NCBI GenBank assembly: GCA_001438605.1
Contig: LIDE01000025.1
Coordinates: forward strand, 1-55,050
Length of the DNA stretch: 55,050 nt
Source: SAR92 bacterium BACL16 MAG-120619-bin48
GTDB taxonomy: Bacteria; Pseudomonadota; Gammaproteobacteria; Pseudomonadales; Porticoccaceae
Reading direction: 5' to 3'
This document shows positions 48,404 through 55,050 of this stretch, piece by piece. The position numbers and the translations under genes are program-made. How positions within the stretch are numbered: the stretch's first letter is position 1; each line of letters begins with the position of its first letter. The notes under the pieces were generated by a model, which was given only the letters and a program-made list of their open reading frames with translations, searched no databases and was not told where the DNA came from.

Positions 48404-49972
48404 TTAACTTTCGGAGAATATTGCACACATCGGTTTACTGACGTGCTCCATAGTTCTTGCATCGACATCAAGGACTTGCGTGGAAGGAAGCTCCAAATCA
48501 AAAGCGCTCCAAACAGTCAGATCCAAGCCATTTGGATTGCCGTTTTTTATAAAATTGGCCCAATAAGACATTATTGTTTCAGTAACCTGAAGATCTAGAT
48601 CGCTAGTTGGCAGCCAACTGTCGTGGGTACCAAACACATAGGGCAGCTCTGCGCCATGATAAACGCCCTCTTTTAGTGCGACATCGCCATCGCGCTGGCG
48701 GGTAAAATAATACACCCAGGCGCTTCCACCTTTCTCTTGCATTTTTTCTGCCAACCAGCGGGATGGACAAAGGTATTCCCGCGCAGTGATCGCTCTGTCG
48801 AGGAAATCGCTATCGCTCTCACCTTCTTGCTGAAGATTTCTTAACTGATCAAAAAGTGCTGCCGATAGGTGAACACCTACCCTATCTTCAAGAGTGTCGC
48901 CCTCACTGAGAGAACTGCGCCATTCATGTTTGTTTGACCCCACTAAAATGTCAATCGGAGGCTTATCACTCACTTCTATAGACGGCCTCGGTAACTGCAA
49001 AAGGGCTACACCATCCACCACAGGGTCGAAGTAAAAGGAATTGCCATAATATTTTGGAACCATCTTCAACATGTTGCTTGCAGATATTTCTCTTAGGTCT
49101 TCTAGTGAGCCGTGCGCATTACTCAGCAACTCTGTTGCCACAAGTTCCGTTCTTTGCAGCAGATCGTCTCGAGTCGTTCTGCCTTTTAATGCGGAGCCCG
49201 CACTCTGAATGACAACTCTATTAAATAACCCATCGGTCAGCGGGGAAGCGAGTAAAAAACCGATATTATTCCCTCCGGCCGATTCACCCATCAAACTTAT
49301 GTTACCCACTTCGCCGCCCACTGCATCCGCGTGCTGATTTATCCATTGAAGCGCCGCAATTTGATCCATAAGGCCAAAATTCATGACCTGCTGATCGGGA
49401 TAGGCAAACAAGCCAAACACATTCAGTCGGTACGCGATGGAAACAACAATCACCCCATGTCGCGCTAATTGCTCACCATGGTAATTCGGCTCATAGGCCC
49501 AGCCGCCCTTATTACTGCCGCCGTGGAGATAAACGACAATGGGTAATTTTTCGGAACCACTATTTACAGGGCGCCAGATATTCAGATAGAGGCAATCTTC
49601 AGACTCAACGGGTACAGGAAAGGATGACGGATCAGTATTGAAAGAGCTCATAATGCTCTGATACCAGCTTACGATATAGTCACCTTGCATACAAACCGGC
49701 GCGAACTGGGTGGCATCTCTAACACCAGAGGATAAATCAAGTTGTTGAGGAGCGCGCCAACGCAGTGCCCCAATAGGCGGCGTAGCAAAAGGCACACCTA
49801 AGAAATATTGGACTTTCCCATCGGCACTTGTCCCACCTTTATAAGTGATTCCATCCGCAACTAGCTTTGCCGAATCATGGGGAGCGCCACTGCATGCCAG
49901 TAATAGCCAGCCCAGTATTAATGGCAGTACTTTAGTCAATGGAAACGACCACGCAACCACCGAACCCGCCAT
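48404..49972 (-). CDS. Carboxylesterase type B, predicted lipoprotein
   Basis: This 522-residue alpha/beta-hydrolase has a lipobox LLAC ending at about residue 27, so it should be anchored in a membrane with the enzyme outside the cytoplasm. Catalytic parts are visible: the oxyanion motif YLHGGSNKGG, the nucleophile Ser in LMGESAGGNN, the acid Glu in LVGSNKHEWRS and the His in VYHGAELPYVFGT. The start is uncertain: ATG 49972 lies inside the upstream oxidoreductase gene. A TTG further in that overlaps its stop would also give a lipoprotein signal (MTKVLPLILGWLLLAC). The natural ester is unknown. The transporter follows 28 bases on. Confidence 0.9.
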   Translation of the reverse strand: MAGSVVAWSFPLTKVLPLILGWLLLACSGAPHDSAKLVADGITYKGGTSADGKVQYFLGVPFATPPIGALRWRAPQQLDLSSGVRDATQFAPVCMQGDYIVSWYQSIMSSFNTDPSSFPVPVESEDCLYLNIWRPVNSGSEKLPIVVYLHGGSNKGGWAYEPNYHGEQLARHGVIVVSIAYRLNVFGLFAYPDQQVMNFGLMDQIAALQWINQHADAVGGEVGNISLMGESAGGNNIGFLLASPLTDGLFNRVVIQSAGSALKGRTTRDDLLQRTELVATELLSNAHGSLEDLREISASNMLKMVPKYYGNSFYFDPVVDGVALLQLPRPSIEVSDKPPIDILVGSNKHEWRSSLSEGDTLEDRVGVHLSAALFDQLRNLQQEGESDSDFLDRAITAREYLCPSRWLAEKMQEKGGSAWVYYFTRQRDGDVALKEGVYHGAELPYVFGTHDSWLPTSDLDLQVTETIMSYWANFIKNGNPNGLDLTVWSAFDLELPSTQVLDVDARTMEHVSKPMCAIFSES

Positions 49973-50918
49973 CCTCAATTAATTTATGACTGCGTGCTAA
50001 ATGATCAAAAGGCAGGACATGTGCTACGCGGTGTTTTAACTGATCGCTCTCCAGACGGGCGTAAATATCGCTGATGGCCGCCTCCTTCGCTTTTTCTGGC
50101 ATCGCGTAAACGATCACCATACGAATGGTGAGATCCATAAACATCATCTCTTTGAACGGCAAGACGGGCTGAGGAACAGAAGCCGACGAGTAAGTAGCGA
50201 TAGTTCCACCGGTACGAATGCAATTGAGTACCTGAGGTAAATTTGACCCGAATTCCACATCCACCACTCGATCCACTTTTTCACCGCCGGCTGCGGTAAC
50301 AACCTGTTCACCCCAATTGGCTTCACGGTGATTTACGACAGCATGGGCTCCAAGCTCCAAGCAGAGCAGGCGATCACTGTCATTACTGGCAGAAGCTATG
50401 ACAAAAGCACCGGCGCTAGCAGCCCACTGAATGGCGTAGTAGCCGACACGCCCAGCTCCACCGGTAATCAAAATTTTCTGTCCGCTGACTTCTCCGTCTG
50501 CAAAAACACAACGATGGGCCGTCATTGCCGGAATACCGAGACAGGCCCCAATTTCAAAAGAGGTATTATCAGGCAGCTTAGCCGCACGACTGGCATCTAA
50601 AGCAACATATTCTGCAGCAGTACCCAATCGACGAACATACTGCGCTTGATAAACCCAAACCCGCTCGCCAATGCGATCAACAGAAACACCTTCGCCGACG
50701 GCTTCGATGATCCCAGCACCGTCGCTGTGAGGAATAACAAGTCCACCATCAAGCAGGTTGGGAAATGCACCAGCCCGTTTTTTTACATCCGAAGGATTTA
50801 CACCGCTGGCGTAGAGCCGCACCAAAACCTCGCCACTACCGGCGACTGGCTTTGGCTGTACGCCAAGTTCAATGACGTCTTTTGCCGCGCCAAAGGCGTT
50901 AAACCAACCTGCTTTCAT
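49932..50918 (-). CDS. Zinc-independent NADPH:quinone oxidoreductase-type MDR protein
   Basis: This 328-residue medium-chain reductase/dehydrogenase has the GroES-like part (VLVRLYASGVNPSDVKKRAG, IPHSDGAGIIEAVGEGV) and the Rossmann motif ILITGGAGRVGYYAIQWA. It lacks the Cys/His pattern of structural zinc, so it belongs to the zeta-crystallin/quinone oxidoreductase branch that reduces quinones or enones with NADPH. Its substrate is unknown. The gene begins 32 bases after the SDR gene and overlaps the esterase start, so it is part of the same operon. Confidence 0.92.
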   Translation of the reverse strand: MKAGWFNAFGAAKDVIELGVQPKPVAGSGEVLVRLYASGVNPSDVKKRAGAFPNLLDGGLVIPHSDGAGIIEAVGEGVSVDRIGERVWVYQAQYVRRLGTAAEYVALDASRAAKLPDNTSFEIGACLGIPAMTAHRCVFADGEVSGQKILITGGAGRVGYYAIQWAASAGAFVIASASNDSDRLLCLELGAHAVVNHREANWGEQVVTAAGGEKVDRVVDVEFGSNLPQVLNCIRTGGTIATYSSASVPQPVLPFKEMMFMDLTIRMVIVYAMPEKAKEAAISDIYARLESDQLKHRVAHVLPFDHLARSHKLIEDGGFGGCVVVSID

Positions 50919-50950
50919 TTACAAACTCCTCGGAAAAGTTTTACGTTGAA

Positions 50951-51727
50951 TTAGGATACCCAATTCGATAGCCCTTCGGTGTGGCCGTCAATGGCAAGTG
51001 CCTGACCAGAGATGTGTTTGCCTGCGGGCGAGCAGAGAAACTGTATAGTTGCTGCGATATCCTCAGAATCAATGAAGGTACGCATAGAACTTTGACGTTG
51101 GTAAATATCGCGAATATGGCCCGCGGAGACGCCCCGCTCTTCCGCGTCTTTTTCAATGACCCGCTCAATGCGCGGCCCGTTAACACTGCCGGGGCAAATC
51201 GCATTGACAGTAACGCCCTCCGGACCGAGCTCCATCGCCCAGGTCTTTGTCAGACCTATAACCGCCCACTTGGCAGCGGTGTATGGCGATCTCAAAGGAA
51301 ATCCGAACAATCCAGCATTGGAAGACATATTAATAATGCAGCCTTTGGCCGCGCGAATCATCGGAGCTGCACGCCGAGTACAATAAAAAACACCGTTGAG
51401 ATCTACTCCAATGGTTTTATCCCACTCGCAGGGCTCTATATCTTCTACAGGAGCGGTGGGTCCAGCAACCCCAGCATTATTGACCAGCACATCTAAGCGG
51501 CCATGCAGGGCTTCAACTTCATCGAACAGATTGTTGACCTGAAGCACATCCGAGACATCACAAAGGGTCCCATCAGCGGATGGATTGGCCTCAAAAAATT
51601 CATCCATAGATGTCTGGTTAACATCACAGATATGAACGGTGTCGCCACTGGCAATAAATGATTCTGCAATCACTCTCCCGATCCCAGAGGCTCCCGCTGT
51701 AATTAGCACCACGCGCTGCTGCGCCAT
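50951..51727 (-). CDS. Short-chain dehydrogenase/reductase (SDR)
   Basis: This 258-residue classical SDR has the cofactor motif TAGASGIG, NNAG in VLVNNAGVAGP, the catalytic Ser in INMSSNAGLFGF and the YTAAK active site. Asp after the second strand (HICDVNQ) suggests NAD(H). It is the first gene of the minus-strand cluster, opposite the LysR regulator. ATG 51727 has GGAC upstream; the upstream frame is unsupported. It would oxidise an alcohol or reduce a ketone of the unknown substrate. Confidence 0.93.
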   Translation of the reverse strand: MAQQRVVLITAGASGIGRVIAESFIASGDTVHICDVNQTSMDEFFEANPSADGTLCDVSDVLQVNNLFDEVEALHGRLDVLVNNAGVAGPTAPVEDIEPCEWDKTIGVDLNGVFYCTRRAAPMIRAAKGCIINMSSNAGLFGFPLRSPYTAAKWAVIGLTKTWAMELGPEGVTVNAICPGSVNGPRIERVIEKDAEERGVSAGHIRDIYQRQSSMRTFIDSEDIAATIQFLCSPAGKHISGQALAIDGHTEGLSNWVS

Positions 51728-51824
51728 ATTAGGTCCTTCACTTGAATTAACATTGAGCCGGTCACGTATGACCAACTTCCTTAATAAACTATGCTGCCTT
51801 CACCTGCATTTCTAGGCAAATGAT

Positions 51825-51838
51825 ATTTTATTTAAAAT
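51825..51838. promoter_or_regulatory. Palindrome between the SDR gene and the LysR regulator
   Basis: ATTTTA and TAAAAT are perfect inverted arms with two T between, in the 206-base divergent gap. It fits a LysR-type T-N11-A operator, but so many A/T pairs could also arise by chance. Confidence 0.4.
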
Positions 51839-51933
51839 GGATTAGTTATTATCATGTCACTTGCATTAAAGTCGCATAGTTAAGAGTATTGAGAGAACTC
51901 ACAATATAAAAAAATTCACTTATTGGATTTAAA

Positions 51934-52866
51934 ATGAATCGTCATACGAGCAAACGTCGACTGCCGTCTCTAAATGCTCTGCGCTCCTTTGAAGCGGCCG
52001 CACGGCACCTAAGCTTTAAGGACGCCGCGGATGAACTCAATGTATCTCAATCTGCCGTTAGTCATCAGATCAAGGCATTGGAAGAATTTCTTGGACTAAT
52101 GCTCTTCGAGCGAAAAACCCGTGCTGTCGAACTCACCCGAAAAGGTCAACTCTATTACCCGACACTTCGCAATGCCTTTGACAGCATTGCCGAGGGGACA
52201 GAGATACTTCTTCAGGGCCAATCCATCGCCATACTAACCCTGCAAGTTTACTCGACCTTTACTATACGCTGGTTACTACCTCGTCTCGCGCGCTTTCAAG
52301 AAAATCACACTGATATTCAGATTCGTCTGCAAACCGCGCAGAGCGACGTCAACTTTGCACAGGACGATGTTGATGCAGCGATTATGATCGGCCAACCAAC
52401 CACCGCAACGCTGCATTATGACCACCTTTTCGATTGTCAACTCTATCCCGTTTGCAGCCCGGAGTATCTCCAAAAACACGGGCCAATAGAATCACCCGAA
52501 CAGCTTGCCGGCCTGCCGTTACTCCAAGTTTATCCCTCATCAGAAGATTGGTATCACTGGCTAGACGCACACGACGTAGATACCGTCAATCCAAATTCAG
52601 GATTGCAGCTTGAAAGTTACGACGTCGCTTTAATCAGTGCAGCTCAGGGAATCGGTATTGCCCTTGGCCAGCAGCCCTACACCAGTAGAGATTTTCGCAA
52701 TCGCACTCTTGTTGAAGTATTTCCAGAATTGCGTGTAGCCAATCCCAACAGTTGGTACTTGGCCTATCGAGCAGAAAAACGACACATACCTAAAATAGAG
52801 ATCTTTCGAGAGTGGCTACTTAACGAAGTAGTGGCAGATAACGAGCTACCAAAGCGTCAACCCTGA
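51934..52866 (+). CDS. LysR-family transcriptional regulator (GcvA-like)
   Basis: This 310-residue regulator has the LysR winged helix (PSLNALRSFEAAARHLSFKDAADELNVSQSAVSHQIKALEEFLG) and a periplasmic-binding-like effector domain, of the GcvA subgroup by its N-terminus. It is divergent from the SDR-MDR-esterase-BCCT-DUF3237 operon, so by LysR habit it most likely controls that operon. Its ligand is unknown. The TPR-sulfotransferase gene ends 11 bases downstream in the opposite direction. Confidence 0.93.
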   Translation: MNRHTSKRRLPSLNALRSFEAAARHLSFKDAADELNVSQSAVSHQIKALEEFLGLMLFERKTRAVELTRKGQLYYPTLRNAFDSIAEGTEILLQGQSIAILTLQVYSTFTIRWLLPRLARFQENHTDIQIRLQTAQSDVNFAQDDVDAAIMIGQPTTATLHYDHLFDCQLYPVCSPEYLQKHGPIESPEQLAGLPLLQVYPSSEDWYHWLDAHDVDTVNPNSGLQLESYDVALISAAQGIGIALGQQPYTSRDFRNRTLVEVFPELRVANPNSWYLAYRAEKRHIPKIEIFREWLLNEVVADNELPKRQP

Positions 52867-52877
52867 CAAATATGCTT

Positions 52878-54521
52878 CTAACGCGTAATAGGGTAGCACT
52901 CTAAAACCGGCCCAAGCGCGTCGCGTAGCGGCGCGAGCCACTGCTCAAAAGGCTGCCATTGATTCATGCCGCTTCTATAAATGGGTTGTCGAACCTGCTC
53001 TGAACTAGCTGTGCGTATCGTGCGCTTATTCTCGTAAAATTTTAAACACTGCTCCTCAAATGGCAGCTGGCAGTAATCAAGTAGGCGCCGAACCTGATTT
53101 TCGGTGTCTTCAACCATCGCTTCATAGTGGACCCGAAGTACGCGGCCGGGCAGCACATTATCCCAGTGATCCATTATTTCTACATAGTCTCGATAATAAC
53201 GTCCAATGCGCTCCTGCCCGTAGGTAAATCCCTGCCCTGAAGCAAACAGCTGTTTGTAACCACTAAAGCAACAATCCATTGGATGACGTCTTGCATCAAT
53301 GATTTTTGCATTGGGTAATATCAAATTTATCAAGCCGACATGACTGAAGTTATTTGGCATCTTATCAAGAAAACGCGGAGTATCGGATACACGCTGCACT
53401 GCAGTGCTATCGAGATAGGACTGCCCCATTTCAGTAAACTGTGCGGCGTTCATTTGCGCAAGAGCTGCGGGATAGAGCCCTGGATCATGGCGATGCGCTC
53501 TCCCATCAATCTTCCGTGCCAGTGCGATAATATCCGCCAGCTCGGCAGTGCCCTCAACCTCACTATGGCTAGAGAGAATTTGTTCTATCAGGGTTGAACC
53601 TGCGCGCGGTAAGCCGACAATGAATATCGGATCATTTGCCTGACAACCCATCGATTGATTTTTACGAAAAAAATCTTCATTAAAGAACGACTTTATTTTT
53701 TGCGTATCTTGATGAAACCGGTCAGCACTCCAAGGCACACTCTTCCCTCTAACCTGATTCCCTTTGGCATAAGCAGCCATCGCCAGCTGATATTCTTTGC
53801 GATCTTCACGCGCTTTACCTAAAGCAAACAACAAATGATAGTAATCACGGTAGTCACAACTTTTATCGCGTAAAATAGCCTCCATCTGCGCTATTTTATC
53901 TTCACTGAATCTGTAGGTTTTCAGATTAGCGAGACTCCAAAATGCCTCGCCCAAACCTGTTCCCTGCGCAATACATTTTTCATATGCGGCAATAGACTCC
54001 TCTGCACGCCCCACTGCTCGCAGTGCATGTCCATAGCTCATGTGCACTTGCGGGTGAGAGGGAAATTTTTCGATAATGGACTCGAAAATTTCTAGCGCCT
54101 GCTGATGCTCATTGATCTCCACCAAATTGGCCGCCTTCATGGTCAACCAGACACCATTAGTCGGCTCAATCTCTAACAGTTTATCAAGCATCACTATCGC
54201 ATCTTTGAAACGATGCCGCTTGTAAAGCACATTGGTGTAGCTATATCTCGCAGCGTGGTAATCAGGAGCTAGTTCAAGGCACCGAATAAGAAGATTTTCC
54301 GCGTCTTTCAATGCCCCTAGCTCCATTCCAACCTCGGCCAGCAGGCGAATAGCATTTACATTCAAGGGATTAATTTTGAGGAACGGGCGCAAGATAGCTT
54401 CCGCCTTAGCTACTTTACCATCCGCGATTAGCTCCGCAGCATCAACTAACTCTTTGTGGCCAGCCTGCGCGATCATCTGTGCCCGCATTGGATCAGTGTG
54501 CTGCATCTTTGACTCACTCAT
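52878..54521 (-). CDS. TPR-repeat sulfotransferase
   Basis: This 547-residue protein has N-terminal TPRs (about residues 25-260) and a C-terminal PAPS-dependent sulfotransferase domain. The 5'-phosphosulfate loop is PIFIVGLPRAGSTLIEQILSSH, the 3'-phosphate part is DARRHPMDCCFSGYKQLF, and KMPNNF follows the usual pattern. The TPRs probably bind a protein or polymer substrate, but the acceptor is unknown. The ATG has AGGA at a wide spacing. It lies after a TonB-dependent receptor gene on the same strand, a pairing common in marine gammaproteobacteria. Confidence 0.93.
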   Translation of the reverse strand: MSESKMQHTDPMRAQMIAQAGHKELVDAAELIADGKVAKAEAILRPFLKINPLNVNAIRLLAEVGMELGALKDAENLLIRCLELAPDYHAARYSYTNVLYKRHRFKDAIVMLDKLLEIEPTNGVWLTMKAANLVEINEHQQALEIFESIIEKFPSHPQVHMSYGHALRAVGRAEESIAAYEKCIAQGTGLGEAFWSLANLKTYRFSEDKIAQMEAILRDKSCDYRDYYHLLFALGKAREDRKEYQLAMAAYAKGNQVRGKSVPWSADRFHQDTQKIKSFFNEDFFRKNQSMGCQANDPIFIVGLPRAGSTLIEQILSSHSEVEGTAELADIIALARKIDGRAHRHDPGLYPAALAQMNAAQFTEMGQSYLDSTAVQRVSDTPRFLDKMPNNFSHVGLINLILPNAKIIDARRHPMDCCFSGYKQLFASGQGFTYGQERIGRYYRDYVEIMDHWDNVLPGRVLRVHYEAMVEDTENQVRRLLDYCQLPFEEQCLKFYENKRTIRTASSEQVRQPIYRSGMNQWQPFEQWLAPLRDALGPVLECYPITR

Positions 54522-54576
54522 TGTTGCGACATTCCTGTGTTTCGGCTGCGAGTAAATTTATCACAGAAACAAGATC

Positions 54577-54608
54577 GGCGACTGTTCCGTTCTCACGAAA
54601 CAGTCGCC
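54577..54608 (-). terminator. Hairpin after the TonB receptor gene
   Basis: GGCGACTGTT and AACAGTCGCC form a perfect 10-bp stem with a 12-base loop. The U tract on the minus strand is poor (CGATCTTGTTTC), so termination is likely but not certain. It lies 32 bases after the receptor stop. Confidence 0.5.
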
Positions 54609-54640
54609 TTTCAAGGGAGCGATATTATTAACTATAGTGT

Positions 54641-55050
54641 TTAGTTAAATTTCATACCAAACCGAGCACCAATAGTACGGGGTTTATTGACTGTTACCAG
54701 TCGCACAGCATCAGCGGTATTGATGTATAAATCAGCGACCTCATTTGTGAGGTTTTCAGCATAGAGCTCCGCGGTCCACTTGTCACTCTGCACGCCGATC
54801 GACCCATTGAGTAGGGAGTAAGCTTTCATCTGCTCACGCTTTGCCAAGAAAATATCGTTCCACATAGCATCGGTATGAACGTAGTTAAGCTGAGCATGAC
54901 CCTCCATACCCATCACCTCAAAAGAGAATCGGCCGGTCAGATTGTATTTCGTATCGGGAGTGAAAGGTAAATCCTGTCCATCAATTGCATCTGCCCCCTC
55001 ACCCCTACCGTCGCTATAATCGGCTGAAAGCTCCGCCTTATTGTGCGAAT
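54641..55050 (-). CDS. TonB-dependent outer-membrane receptor, C-terminal part (runs off the window)
   Basis: The frame is open from the window edge (55050) to the stop at 54641-54643 and gives about 135 residues. It reads ADAIDGQDLPFTPDTKYNLTGRF, then LNGSIGVQSDKWTAELYAENLTN and ends KPRTIGARFGMKFN, the last barrel strands of a TonB-dependent receptor. The N-terminal plug and TonB box are outside the window, so the ligand is unknown. An apparent start at 54916 is only an internal GTG. The sulfotransferase follows downstream. Confidence 0.85.
   Translation of the reverse strand, partial: SHNKAELSADYSDGRGEGADAIDGQDLPFTPDTKYNLTGRFSFEVMGMEGHAQLNYVHTDAMWNDIFLAKREQMKAYSLLNGSIGVQSDKWTAELYAENLTNEVADLYINTADAVRLVTVNKPRTIGARFGMKFN

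Overview
The window looks like chromosome from a marine gammaproteobacterium, most plausibly near the Cellvibrionales (SAR92/OM60-type bacteria). This rests on the housekeeping gene order (grpE-dnaK-dnaJ-dapB-carA-carB-greA; initiator tRNA-rimP-nusA-infB-rbfA-truB-rpsO-pnp; rpsP-rimM-trmD-rplS beside ffh and ypjD-corB), the five-step hut pathway with hutF, and TonB-receptor and sulfotransferase genes. It is an inference from gene content, with no 16S gene to confirm it. Base composition looks even across most of the window.

Region by region: 1-165 is the right end of an IS3-family insertion sequence. 311-1768 is a TPR gene that looks truncated at its 5' end. 2023-6628 holds the rplS/trmD/rimM/rpsP operon and ffh, with ypjD diverging. 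6735-10472 holds a CorB-type membrane protein, a DUF1289 gene, a gamma carbonic anhydrase, two Nudix hydrolases and monothiol glutaredoxin grxD. 10627-13370 is a Fur-box-controlled trio: porin, covalent-FMN protein and PepSY membrane protein. 13501-15595 is argD-argF. 15697-25651 is a minus-strand block of greA, carB, carA, dapB, dnaJ, dnaK and grpE with two clear sigma-32 promoters. recN follows on the plus strand and converges on the large pnp-to-tRNA translation/transcription operon (27574-36724). 36751-38698 has djlA and ppk2.

38768-46350 is a complete histidine-utilisation locus: regulator hutC, divergent hutF, then hutU-hutH-hutG-hutI. A perfect 20-bp palindrome in the hutF/hutU gap is the likely HutC operator. 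Histidine goes to urocanate (HutH), imidazolone propionate (HutU), formiminoglutamate (HutI), formylglutamate (HutF), then glutamate plus formate (HutG). No histidine permease is present here.

46391-52866 is an accessory cluster that I cannot assign to a known pathway. It encodes a lipoprotein carboxylesterase, a BCCT transporter, a DUF3237 protein, a zinc-independent medium-chain oxidoreductase and an SDR dehydrogenase, with a divergent LysR regulator. It is followed by a TPR-sulfotransferase and the C-terminal end of a TonB-dependent receptor that runs off the window. This cluster and the Fur-box redox trio are the two best candidates for undescribed biology. Everything else is mostly well-known core genome, with regulatory detail (attenuator-like hairpins, a pnp leader hairpin, heat-shock promoters, an unusual initiator tRNA end pair) noted below.
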